From an uncultured Bacteroidales bacterium (lineage in GTDB: Bacteria > Bacteroidota > Bacteroidia > Bacteroidales > UBA932), in contig CABQAB010000021.1 in assembly GCA_902461985.1 (NCBI GenBank), positions 1-14,127 on the forward strand: 14,127 nucleotides of DNA, written 5' to 3'. Positions 1 through 6,024 of the stretch are shown here, piece after piece. A model generated the notes under the pieces. The model was given only the letters and a program-made list of their open reading frames with translations, was not told where the DNA came from and ran no database searches. Position 1 is the stretch's first letter. Every line of letters begins with the position of its first letter. Both the position numbers and the translations under genes were made by a program.

Positions 1-427
1 CTTCCTGGACTTCGTCCGGACGGCAGTTGAGCTTGTCCACCTTGTTGATGACAACAATCGGCTTTTTGCCCATTTCAATGGCTTTCTGCAGCACGAAACG
101 TGTCTGCGGCATACAGCCCTCAAAGGCGTCCACAAGCAGGAGCACTCCGTCTGCCATATTCAGGACCCTCTCCACCTCGCCTCCGAAGTCGCTATGCCCC
201 GGAGTGTCTATAATATTGATTTTTACGTCTTTATAAACGACAGATACGTTTTTTGCAAGGATTGTGATACCTCGCTCCCTTTCAAGGTCGTTATTGTCGA
301 GTATCAGTTCTCCAAGGTTTTCCTGGCCTCTCACCAGTTTCGCCTGATAAATCATCCTGTCCACAAGAGTGGTCTTGCCATGGTCCACATGGGCGATGAT
401 TGCGATGTTTCTTATTTCCATATTCAT
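1..427 (-). CDS. typA: TypA/BipA translational GTPase, N-terminal part (runs off window)
   Basis: This is the N-terminal part of the ribosome-binding GTPase TypA/BipA; the remainder lies beyond position 1. The translation reads [20 protein letters not shown] and shows all GTPase signatures in order: the P-loop AHVDHGKTT, the switch I motif RERGITI, the switch II motif DTPGHSD, and NKVD for guanine recognition. The wording [18 protein letters not shown] and [20 protein letters not shown] is typical of TypA rather than of LepA or EF-G. Two in-frame ATGs lie two codons apart (427 and 421). A predicted promoter box ends at 446, so either start gives a very short leader. TypA is known to act in ribosome assembly and stress or cold adaptation. 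Assignment to the family is firm; the choice between the two starts is not. Confidence 0.95.
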   Translation of the reverse strand, partial: MNMEIRNIAIIAHVDHGKTTLVDRMIYQAKLVRGQENLGELILDNNDLERERGITILAKNVSVVYKDVKINIIDTPGHSDFGGEVERVLNMADGVLLLVDAFEGCMPQTRFVLQKAIEMGKKPIVVINKVDKLNCRPDEVQE

Positions 428-445
428 TGCCTTATTTCGGGGGTG

Positions 446-476
446 CAAAGGTATAAAAAAAGCGCAATATTACAAT
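446..476 (-). promoter_or_regulatory. Bacteroidota-type promoter of typA
   Basis: On the minus strand the -7 box TACCTTTG (453 to 446) matches TAnnTTTG exactly. ATTG at 476-473 sits 19 bp upstream as a three-out-of-four match to the -33 element TTTG. The predicted start is near 440, leaving a leader of about 13-20 nt before typA. The -33 element overlaps the stop codon region of the upstream dehydrogenase gene. Confidence 0.65.
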
Positions 477-1420
477 TTACTTTTCTTCGTAGCGATATAG
501 GTTTCAATATTGTGTGCGATGCCGGCGACCAGTCTTTCCCTCGCCTCGATGCTCGCCCAGCCTATATGCGGCGAAAAGGACAGTCGTTCAGGATGCGTGG
601 CTTTCAGGAACGGATGGTCCTGCGGCAGCGGTTCGGTTTCAAAAACATCCGCAGCGGCTCCGGCTATCACTCCGGAATCCACGGCCCGCACAAGAGCGGA
701 TTCATCCACGATGCCTCCCCTGCCCATGTTCAGAAGTATGGCATCCGGCTTCATCTTTTCCAGTTCTTCCGCCCCTATCAGAGATTTGGTGGCTTCATTC
801 AGCGGAGCATGGATGCTCACAACGTCAGATTCTGACAGAAGTCTTTCCAATGTTACGGAAGGATATTCATGACAATGGGACGTACCGGATGTTGAGAAAT
901 AACTGACTTCCATTCCGAATGCCGATGCCACCGCCGCTACTCTCCTGCCTATGGTCCCCATGCCGATTATGCCCATGCGCTTCCTCGCCAATTCCCGGAA
1001 AGGCATGCTGACATCAGTGAAAATGCCTCCTGCAGAATAATCTCCCGACTTGACTTTTCCATCATATTGACGGGCCTTGCATACGAGGTTGAGTATGTGC
1101 ATGAAAGTAAGCTGGACCACAGATTCAGTCGAATAGCCCGCCACGTTCTTTACCGAAATCCCTTTTTCTGCGGCATATCCGATGTCGATATTATTGACTC
1201 CTGTAGCCGCCTCGCATATAAGTTTCAACGAGGAAGCGGCATCAACCAGTTCCCTGTCGACCTTCACCTTATTTATTATAAGAACTTCGGCATCCCTGAC
1301 CCGCTCCAAAGCTTCCGCCGGAGTTGACGTCTGCCAGCACACAAGTTCACCCAGACAGCGCAAAGGCTCCAGGCTCACGTCCCCGCCCACTGTCGCGGCA
1401 TCCAAAAACACGATTTTCAT
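470..1420 (-). CDS. D-2-hydroxyacid dehydrogenase, NAD-dependent (glycerate dehydrogenase-like)
   Basis: This is a member of the D-isomer-specific 2-hydroxyacid dehydrogenase family, cytosolic enzymes that interconvert 2-keto acids and D-2-hydroxy acids with NAD(P)H. From the start MKIVFLDAAT it has 316 residues, the usual family length. The Rossmann motif GMGTIG is at about 153-158. The catalytic set is present: Arg234 in NMGRGG, Glu263 in DVFETEP, and His285 in SPHIGW. The overall look is close to hydroxypyruvate/glycerate dehydrogenases, but the substrate cannot be read from sequence. The open frame extends upstream through a tRNA gene, so those codons are not real. The start could also be the ATG at 1432 (MEENMKIV); I prefer 1420 because GGAAGAG lies a few bases before it. 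I see no good TAnnTTTG box between it and the tRNA terminator, only the weaker TTCCTTTG, so its promoter is uncertain. Confidence 0.9.
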   Translation of the reverse strand: MKIVFLDAATVGGDVSLEPLRCLGELVCWQTSTPAEALERVRDAEVLIINKVKVDRELVDAASSLKLICEAATGVNNIDIGYAAEKGISVKNVAGYSTESVVQLTFMHILNLVCKARQYDGKVKSGDYSAGGIFTDVSMPFRELARKRMGIIGMGTIGRRVAAVASAFGMEVSYFSTSGTSHCHEYPSVTLERLLSESDVVSIHAPLNEATKSLIGAEELEKMKPDAILLNMGRGGIVDESALVRAVDSGVIAGAAADVFETEPLPQDHPFLKATHPERLSFSPHIGWASIEARERLVAGIAHNIETYIATKKSKL

Positions 1421-1449
1421 ATTCTCTTCCATATTGTATTTTCCAAAGG

Positions 1450-1482
1450 AAAAAAGCAGCGACGTAAACGTCACTGCTTTTT
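1450..1482 (-). terminator. Intrinsic terminator of the tRNA-Leu gene
   Basis: On the minus strand a 9-bp stem (arms 1469-1477 and 1456-1464, 4-base loop) directly follows the tRNA and ends in a run of six T (1455-1450). One pair is G-U on the minus transcript but would be a C-A mismatch on the plus transcript. The hairpin is therefore built for minus-strand transcription. It separates the tRNA from the dehydrogenase gene about 30 bp further on. Confidence 0.8.
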
Positions 1483-1483
1483 G

Positions 1484-1567
1484 TGCGCGAGACCAGAGTC
1501 GAACTGGCACGCCATTGCTGGCACTACCTTCTGAGAGTAGCGCGTCTACCAATTTCGCCACCCGCGC
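1484..1567 (-). tRNA. tRNA-Leu (anticodon CAG)
   Basis: An 84-nt class II tRNA folds cleanly. The acceptor stem is GCGCGGG with CTCGCGC, discriminator A at 1484. The D arm has GCG/CGC around AAATTGGTAGA. The anticodon stem CTACT/GGTAG encloses the loop CTCAGAA, giving anticodon CAG for codon CUG. The long variable arm TGCCAGCAATGGCGT forms GCCA/TGGC, as expected for leucine tRNAs. The T arm is GCCAG/CTGGT around TTCGACT. The 3' CCA is not encoded (the sequence continues ACAAAA), so it must be added by the nucleotidyltransferase. It has its own promoter upstream and a terminator downstream. Confidence 0.96.
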
Positions 1568-1580
1568 TCAGAATGGACTG

Positions 1581-1612
1581 CAAAGATAGAGAAAGTCGAG
1601 TGCAAAAGCAAA
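1581..1612 (-). promoter_or_regulatory. Bacteroidota-type promoter of tRNA-Leu
   Basis: On the minus strand TATCTTTG (1588 to 1581) fits TAnnTTTG, and TTTG at 1612-1609 lies exactly 20 bp upstream, which is the consensus architecture. Transcription would start near 1575, giving a leader of only a few bases before the mature tRNA 5' end at 1567. Confidence 0.8.
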
Positions 1613-1639
1613 TTTATTTTGATTTTGCCGAACCTTTTC

Positions 1640-1720
1640 GATAAGCCGAAAGCAGAGGGAAAACTTGTTTTCACTATGCCGAGGCGAGAAAAGTGGCGTA
1701 TGAAATACGAAAGTTTATTT
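1640..1720. repeat. Dispersed repeat, copy 1 (intergenic)
   Basis: About 75 bp here resemble the sequence at 12756-12835, at roughly 75-80% by eye. The best core is GCCGAGGCGAGAAAAGTGG and what follows (1678-1710), which matches copy 2 at about 28 of 32 positions. Both copies contain a hairpin; here it is GAAAAC-TT-GTTTTC with outer GCA/TGC pairs. The two arms differ in sequence between copies while remaining paired. An open frame crosses this region on the minus strand (1546-1839) but runs into the tRNA, so I do not call it a gene. Confidence 0.6.
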
Positions 1721-1750
1721 CCGATAGGAGCTAAAGCGACCCAAGAGGTC

Positions 1751-1798
1751 AGGGGAATCCGGTCCCCTGCGCCCCTATAGGGGCAGTCGCATCGCGAC
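1751..1798. repeat. Cluster of three short palindromes downstream of pgk
   Basis: Three inverted repeats follow each other without gaps. AGGGGA/TCCCCT has a 6-base loop (1751-1768). The uninterrupted 14-bp palindrome GCCCCTATAGGGGC lies at 1771-1784. GTCGC/GCGAC has a 3-base loop (1786-1798). This GC-rich block lies between the pgk terminator and repeat copy 1 and resembles REP-like intergenic elements. With copy 1 it fills the 240-bp space between the tRNA and pgk, where I see no gene. Confidence 0.55.
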
Positions 1799-1804
1799 GG
1801 GGTT

Positions 1805-1832
1805 AAAAAAAAGGAGGGCTTTACCCTCCTTT
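1805..1832 (-). terminator. Intrinsic terminator of pgk
   Basis: On the minus strand AAAGGAGGG pairs with CCCTCCTTT (9 bp, 5-base loop) and runs straight into eight T (positions 1812-1805). This is a classical strong rho-independent terminator. It begins immediately after a separate 15-bp hairpin that contains the pgk stop codon. Confidence 0.92.
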
Positions 1833-1867
1833 GCAGCAATCAGGAAAGTTTATTTCCTGATTGCTGC
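1833..1867 (-). other. Perfect 15-bp hairpin spanning the pgk stop codon
   Basis: GCAGCAATCAGGAAA (minus strand, 1867-1853) is perfectly complementary to 1847-1833, with a 5-base loop. The loop contains the TAA stop codon (1852-1850), and the 5' arm encodes the last five residues AAIRK region of Pgk. It sits directly before the terminator hairpin, so the mRNA would end in two stacked hairpins. It probably protects the 3' end of an abundant mRNA; that role is inference. Confidence 0.8.
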
Positions 1868-3103
1868 AATACCTGGCAATTCAATACCCTCAAGATATTC
1901 GAGCATTGCGCCGCCGCCGGTAGACACATAGCTTACCTTGTCGGCATAGCCCATCTGAGTGACTGCAGCCACAGAGTCTCCGCCTCCTACAAGGGTGAAC
2001 GCGCCTTTCTCCGTCGCTTTTGCAAGCATCTCGGCAACCTTCATGGTGCCTTTTGCGAATGCAGGGATTTCAAATACGCCTACAGGACCGTTCCAGAGGA
2101 TGGTCTTGGACTGCATGATGATTTCCTCCCAAGTGGCGAGGGAACTTGCAGCGGCATCTACGCCCTCCCATCCGTCAGGAATTTCAGTGTTGAGGCAGAC
2201 TTTAGTGTTGGCGTTCTCCGAGAAAGCGTCGGCGATTACGACTTCGTTTGAAAGATAGAGTTTCACTCCCTTGTCCTCGGCTTTCTTGAGGATGTTGAGC
2301 GCGAGTTCCATCTGGTCGTCCTCACAGAGTGAGTTTCCGATTTTGCCGCCGAGAGCCTTTTTGAAGGTATATACCATACCGCCGCCGATGATCATATTGT
2401 CCACAGCGTCGAAAAGGTGTTCGATGATACCGATTTTGGATGAAACCTTCGCTCCGCCGATGATTGCGGTGACAGGGTGCTCAGGAGTCTTAAGCACGCG
2501 GTCGATAGCCTTGATTTCTCCTTCCATCACATAGCCGAACATCTTGTCATTAGGGAAGTAGTCTGCGATGAGGGCTGTGGAGGCGTGGGCACGGTGAGCC
2601 GTTCCGAATGCGTCGTTGATGTAGCAGTCAGCATAAGAAGCGAGTTTTGCGACGAATTTCTTCTGGCTTTCCTTGAGCGCGGCCTTTGCGGCTTTCTTCT
2701 CTTCGTCAGTCGCATCTTCTGCAAGTCCTCTTGGTTTTCCCTCTTCTTCCGCATAGAAACGGAGGTTTTCAAGAAGAAGCACCTCTCCCGCCTTGAGGGC
2801 TGCCACCTGCGCATCTGCATTCTGGCAGTCGTCAGCAAATTTTACCGGCACGCCGAGAAGCTGCTCCACTCTTGCAATCACGTGTTTGAGAGAGAATTTC
2901 TCTGCCACTCCCTTAGGACGGCCGAGGTGTGACATGATGATAAGTGAGCCTCCCTTTTCAAGAACTTTCTTGAGAGTAGGGATTGCGGCACGGATTCTCG
3001 TGTCGTCAGTGATTTCGAACTTTTCGTTGAGAGGAACGTTGAAGTCCACGCGAACGATGGCTTTTTTGCCGGCGAAATCATAAGTAGAAATGTTCTGTTG
3101 CAT
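1850..3103 (-). CDS. pgk: Phosphoglycerate kinase
   Basis: This glycolytic enzyme transfers phosphate from 1,3-bisphosphoglycerate to ADP in the cytosol. The 417-residue protein has the family signatures throughout: RVDFNVP (18-24), SHLGRPKG (58-65), [12 protein letters not shown] (164-175), GGAKVSSK (216-223), WNGPVGVFE (337-345), GGGDS (373-377) and STGGGA (394-399). It is about 20 residues longer than the shortest bacterial enzymes because of a charged, lysine-rich insertion at about 119-148. The start is the ATG of [10 protein letters not shown]. The gene is monocistronic as far as I can see: a divergent promoter region lies upstream, leaving an untranslated leader of about 155 nt, and a double hairpin lies downstream. 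Confidence 0.98.
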   Translation of the reverse strand: MQQNISTYDFAGKKAIVRVDFNVPLNEKFEITDDTRIRAAIPTLKKVLEKGGSLIIMSHLGRPKGVAEKFSLKHVIARVEQLLGVPVKFADDCQNADAQVAALKAGEVLLLENLRFYAEEEGKPRGLAEDATDEEKKAAKAALKESQKKFVAKLASYADCYINDAFGTAHRAHASTALIADYFPNDKMFGYVMEGEIKAIDRVLKTPEHPVTAIIGGAKVSSKIGIIEHLFDAVDNMIIGGGMVYTFKKALGGKIGNSLCEDDQMELALNILKKAEDKGVKLYLSNEVVIADAFSENANTKVCLNTEIPDGWEGVDAAASSLATWEEIIMQSKTILWNGPVGVFEIPAFAKGTMKVAEMLAKATEKGAFTLVGGGDSVAAVTQMGYADKVSYVSTGGGAMLEYLEGIELPGIAAIRK

Positions 3104-3260
3104 AATTCTGTTATATAATTTTAAATCTTGTCCAAGATTGCTTTTTTTGTTTCACGAGCCTATTTTCCCGTCTCCTGCACCGTAAAGCCGGTTTTCTCTC
3201 TGCTCCCGTCTTCTCTGTTAGTCATTGCGCAGAATGTCCCTTGCAAGACGCGTGAAGCAT

Positions 3261-3295
3261 CTGCAAAGGTAGCAATTTTTTCATTACCTTTGCAA
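3261..3295. promoter_or_regulatory. Back-to-back -7 boxes for pgk (-) and the methyltransferase (+)
   Basis: TACCTTTG occurs on the plus strand at 3285-3292 and on the minus strand at 3271-3264, so the pair forms the inverted repeat GCAAAGGTA ... TACCTTTGC with 13 bases between. Each box fits TAnnTTTG. Neither has a good TTTG 19-20 bp upstream (TTGC for the minus strand, TGCA or CTGC for the plus strand), and the two promoters would overlap physically. The predicted starts are near 3259 for pgk and 3298 for the methyltransferase. Confidence 0.6.
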
Positions 3296-3296
3296 T

Positions 3297-3320
3297 CCGG
3301 CGGAAATGGTTTCTTGCCGG
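3297..3320 (+). other. 5' leader hairpin of the methyltransferase mRNA
   Basis: CCGGC (3297-3301) pairs with GCCGG (3316-3320), and inside it GAAA (3303-3306) pairs with TTTC (3310-3313). It lies at the predicted transcription start, about 25 bp before the start codon. It could stabilise the 5' end; no ligand-binding element is recognisable. Confidence 0.4.
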
Positions 3321-3345
3321 AAAGTCAACAAAGAAATTCAACGCT

Positions 3346-4275
3346 ATGAACATAGAGACTCCCGATCCGGATTGGAAAGACTATCAGCTGATTGACTGCG
3401 GAAACTTCGAGAAACTGGAACGTTTCGGCAACGTCGTCATGGCACGTCCCGAACCCAAGGCACTTTGGGACAAAAGCCTGTCCGAGGGAGAATGGAACAG
3501 GCTTATGCACACCCGCTTCACTCCGGGAGCAGGTTTCGGCAAGGCGGGCAAGGAAGACAGCGGCACATGGAACAGGTTCAAACGCATGGATGACCAGTGG
3601 TACATAAACTACTCGGGAACTGGCGGGCCGTCTTTCAGGCTCAGGCTCGGGCTCACCTCTTTCAAGCATGTCGGGGTGTTCCCGGAACAGGCACCGAACT
3701 GGGAATTCATATATTCGAGGACCAGGGCTTTAGTTGAAAAGGCCAAAGCCGAAGGCAGGCCTGCTCCTCGTGTCCTGAACCTGTTCGCCTATACGGGGGC
3801 GGCTTCCCTCGCTGCAAAGGCTGCCGGAGCGGACGTGACACATCTCGATTCCGTGCGGCAGGTGGTGACATGGGCGAAAGGCAATATGGAAGCCAGCAGA
3901 CTTGACAATATCAGGTGGATAGTGGAAGACGCACTGAAATTCGCCCGTCGCGAGGCAAAGCGGGGCAATGTCTACCAGGGCATAATCCTCGACCCTCCTG
4001 CCTACGGGCACGGGCCTGACGGCGAGAAATGGAAACTTGACGAATGTCTCAACGAAATGCTCAAATGCGTTTCCGCCATCCTCGCCCCGGTAGACAGTTT
4101 CATGGTCCTGAATCTCTACTCCAACGGCTTCAGTGCAGTCCTCGGCGAGACCATGGTGCGCCAGAACTTCTGCCTCAAGACCGCCTTCAAGGACCTGCAG
4201 TCCGGCGAACTCGTCCTCAGGGACAGCAGCGGCAAACTCCTTCCGCTGAGCATAGTCGTCAGGCTGGAGAGGTAG
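3346..4275 (+). CDS. Class I SAM-dependent methyltransferase, RlmI-like
   Basis: This 309-residue protein is a Rossmann-fold methyltransferase of the group that includes rRNA cytosine methyltransferases such as RlmI. The SAM-binding motif I is NLFAYTGAASL (145-155), an acidic motif II residue is Asp168 in HLDSV, and DPPAYGHG (216-223) is the motif IV typical of base methylation. The N-terminal 120 residues are not the usual PUA domain, so the RNA target is unknown. The start ATG follows a TAnnTTTG box by about 55 bp. Codons 276-289 (SGEL and before) contain a 41-bp sequence that recurs at 6091-6131. Here it is in its native setting, because the C-terminus after it (LRDSSGKLLPLSIVVRL) is normal for the family. 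Confidence 0.9.
   Translation: MNIETPDPDWKDYQLIDCGNFEKLERFGNVVMARPEPKALWDKSLSEGEWNRLMHTRFTPGAGFGKAGKEDSGTWNRFKRMDDQWYINYSGTGGPSFRLRLGLTSFKHVGVFPEQAPNWEFIYSRTRALVEKAKAEGRPAPRVLNLFAYTGAASLAAKAAGADVTHLDSVRQVVTWAKGNMEASRLDNIRWIVEDALKFARREAKRGNVYQGIILDPPAYGHGPDGEKWKLDECLNEMLKCVSAILAPVDSFMVLNLYSNGFSAVLGETMVRQNFCLKTAFKDLQSGELVLRDSSGKLLPLSIVVRLER
4172..4212 (+). repeat. 41-bp direct repeat, left copy (inside methyltransferase gene)
   Basis: The sequence starting GCCTCAAGACCGCCTTCAAG and ending GGCGAACTC recurs in the same orientation at 6091-6131 with 39 of 41 identical positions. The differences (4182 C/G and 4203 C/A) are both third codon positions of the methyltransferase and are silent (Thr, Ser). 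The pair brackets the Xre-ImmA-PIN cassette. Confidence 0.9.
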
Positions 4276-4360
4276 ATAATGGAGCTTACGATACGATTTA
4301 TTCAATCGGAATCTTTGTACTTCTTTTGATATTCTTTCTCGTTTTTTGTTTCAACGAACA

Positions 4361-4386
4361 TCGTCGAATACTGATAATTATTGACG
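4361..4386. terminator. Possible bidirectional terminator hairpin between convergent genes
   Basis: TCGTC-G-AATA and TATTGACGA form a 9-bp stem with one bulged base and an 8-base loop, between the ends of the methyltransferase (4275) and the PIN-like gene (4402). There is no clear T-run on either strand, so termination is only suggested. The rest of this 126-bp, very AT-rich gap shows nothing else I can name. Confidence 0.3.
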
Positions 4387-4401
4387 AAAATACTTATTAT
4401 A

Positions 4402-4929
4402 TCAAATTTTGTTGCAGAAATATGTGTCAAAATCGGTTTTTGGCAAACGACTACCTGCGGCAACAACCTTGGAAATAAAATCATCGGCCTCTGATTGTGT
4501 CATCAGCTTTCTACGGATAGCATAATACAAGAAATCTATTGTCGTCAGATATGTAATGCCGTGTTCTTCGCAATATTTGCATATATCCAGCAAATTGCTG
4601 CTCCCCAATACATCATTATGATATAGACAATATACCATACAGGCACTTTCCCCTTTTCCAAGACCCGGCCCATTTACGGAGGTTAGCCTTGAAAACTCTC
4701 TAATCTCTCCCGAAGAGTTGCCGAACTGTTCTTCGGTAACAGTCTTGTCCCTGGATATCAACTTATCCAATTCAGCCATAAAAAGAAAGGGTATTTCACG
4801 CTTGACTACATCCAGAACCAAAAATTGGTATTCCGGAAAAATCTTCGGCAACAATGACAGTTTTCCGCCTTTGGAGAAATGGATTATGACATCCGCATCC
4901 AGAACTATTTTAATCTTCTTCTCTGGCAT
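4402..4929 (-). CDS. PIN-like domain protein, third gene of Xre-ImmA cassette
   Basis: A 175-residue protein with the layout of a PIN-fold ribonuclease. The N-terminal strand IKIVLDADVIIHF carries Asp11 and Asp13. The mid-protein motif LGKGESA carries Glu94. A C-terminal block VLGSSNLLDICKYCEEHG (107-124) is followed by ITYLTTIDFLYYAI. In related PIN families (DUF3368-like) this third block normally reads like SDD, with an active-site aspartate; here it is SSN, so Asn112 stands where an acidic residue is expected. Asp115 or Asp132 might substitute, or the protein may have lost nuclease activity. The start overlaps the end of the ImmA gene by 20 bp, pointing to translational coupling. It could be a toxin, or the substrate or partner of the peptidase; no function is proven. 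Confidence 0.7.
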   Translation of the reverse strand: MPEKKIKIVLDADVIIHFSKGGKLSLLPKIFPEYQFLVLDVVKREIPFLFMAELDKLISRDKTVTEEQFGNSSGEIREFSRLTSVNGPGLGKGESACMVYCLYHNDVLGSSNLLDICKYCEEHGITYLTTIDFLYYAIRRKLMTQSEADDFISKVVAAGSRLPKTDFDTYFCNKI

Positions 4930-5620
4930 TGCGAATCATATTAAGAAGTTCATTGTAGTGTCCTTCTGATATTTTGCCATCTTCGAAGAGCAATCTGGCT
5001 TTTTCTCCGAAATCCCCAATGACCAGGCCCTCATTGCCTTTTTCGTAAAGAGACAAATCATAACCATACTCAAGTGCGGAGTCTTTGACTGCAATAACCT
5101 CCAACTTATCCAACTGATGTTGATTGATAACCCCAATATCCTTCAACCTTATCAGCAAGGTGTTCCGTGACACTCCGAAATACTGTTCCATTCTGAGGAC
5201 AGTAGCAAGCTGTATTTCATGGCCAGCCGCTTCTTTGGGACTTATCATGGAAAGCAGTCCCTCTCGGGGCATCAACAATGCGGATGCGAACCTGTTGGCA
5301 TTTTTTTCTTCAGCGGATATGGCTTGTCCACACATATGAGGAACGGGACGTTCCTCAAAATAAAGATGATAGAGTTCGTGGGCTATAGTAAAATGCTGTC
5401 TTCCTCTCGTACTGTTGCTGTTGACTAAAATAAATTTCTTGTCAGTAGAAGATTTACAACCTACGCCGTACGATTTTTCCGATAACGGCATATACACAGC
5501 CGTAATTCCCAATTTTCTTATCAGAGTCTTGACATTTATCGGCTCTGTCAGATTCAGTTCGCAGGTGCAACGGAATTTGGCAGCCAACAATTCCGCTTCT
5601 TTAAAGGATAATTTGCTCAT
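4910..5620 (-). CDS. ImmA/IrrE family metallo-endopeptidase
   Basis: A 236-residue zinc peptidase of the COG2856 (ImmA/IrrE) family. The zinc motif HELYH is at 81-85 within HFTIAHELYHLYF, and the third ligand is probably Glu105 in EKNANRFASALLMP, a hallmark of the family. A further typical motif is SRNTLLIRLKDIGVI (151-165). Members usually cleave a partner Xre-type repressor, as ImmA cleaves ImmR in the Bacillus element ICEBs1. That fits the gene order here: it overlaps the upstream Xre gene by 4 bp (ATGA) and the downstream PIN-like gene by 20 bp. The C-terminal 60 residues are not recognisable and could be a sensing part. Confidence 0.9.
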   Translation of the reverse strand: MSKLSFKEAELLAAKFRCTCELNLTEPINVKTLIRKLGITAVYMPLSEKSYGVGCKSSTDKKFILVNSNSTRGRQHFTIAHELYHLYFEERPVPHMCGQAISAEEKNANRFASALLMPREGLLSMISPKEAAGHEIQLATVLRMEQYFGVSRNTLLIRLKDIGVINQHQLDKLEVIAVKDSALEYGYDLSLYEKGNEGLVIGDFGEKARLLFEDGKISEGHYNELLNMIRNAREED

Positions 5621-5958
5621 CTTGCCAACAGATTGTCCATTTTAAGGGAATTTTTGACTATGCACTTGAACCGCGCCAGCTGCCGCATATCTTCAGGAGT
5701 AAGATTGTCAACCCTGAAAGCAGTGGCGAGCATATTCTCAACGACACTGCTATCTTCGGAATACAACTCACTTATTTCACATCCATACAGGTCTGACAAT
5801 CGCTCCATAACCGCAAACGGCAACTCTCTTGCGGCTGATTCATAATTGGCGTACGCTGAACGTCCGACACCCAAGAAAGATGCCACATTGTCCTGCGTAA
5901 AATTGCAAGCCTCACGCAAACTCTTGATATTCCGAGCTATAACTTGTATTTCATCCAT
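5617..5958 (-). CDS. Xre-type HTH transcriptional regulator of the cassette
   Basis: A 113-residue protein with a helix-turn-helix of the Xre/Cro family at about 7-62 (IKSLREACNFTQDNVASFLG followed by VGRSAYANYE). The C-terminal tail (70-113) is helical-looking and could be a dimerisation part or the cleavage target of the adjacent ImmA-type peptidase. The open frame extends further upstream, but a perfect promoter lies at 5993-6024, so the ATG at 5958 (MDEIQVIARN) is the start, with a leader of about 30 nt. As first gene of the cassette it probably represses its own promoter, though I see no clear palindromic operator there. Confidence 0.9.
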   Translation of the reverse strand: MDEIQVIARNIKSLREACNFTQDNVASFLGVGRSAYANYESAARELPFAVMERLSDLYGCEISELYSEDSSVVENMLATAFRVDNLTPEDMRQLARFKCIVKNSLKMDNLLAR

Positions 5959-5992
5959 ATTCAAACTGAACAAGGTGTTAAAGAAAGTGTGA

Positions 5993-6024
5993 CAAAAGTA
6001 GAATATAAAAATAAATTTAGCAAA
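5993..6024 (-). promoter_or_regulatory. Promoter of the Xre-ImmA-PIN cassette
   Basis: TACTTTTG (minus strand, 6000 to 5993) fits TAnnTTTG and TTTG at 6024-6021 is exactly 20 bp upstream. The spacer is almost pure A/T. The stop codon of the transglutaminase ORF (6019-6017) falls inside this promoter, which supports the view that this gene end and the cassette were brought together recently. Confidence 0.85.

Noticed and set aside
194..906. Several plus-strand open frames opposite typA and the dehydrogenase
   Set aside because: They lie antisense to clearly conserved genes and have no recognisable motifs.
1421..1561. Upstream extension of the dehydrogenase frame
   Set aside because: It would translate the tRNA and its terminator. 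The family N-terminus begins at MKIVFLD.
1546..1839. Minus-strand open frame of 97 codons between pgk and the tRNA
   Set aside because: It runs into the tRNA-Leu gene and covers the tRNA promoter, a repeat and palindromes. It has no family resemblance and is a by-product of repeat sequence.
3730..4305. 191-codon minus-strand frame opposite the methyltransferase
   Set aside because: It is antisense to a motif-bearing gene in GC-rich sequence, where long shadow frames are common.
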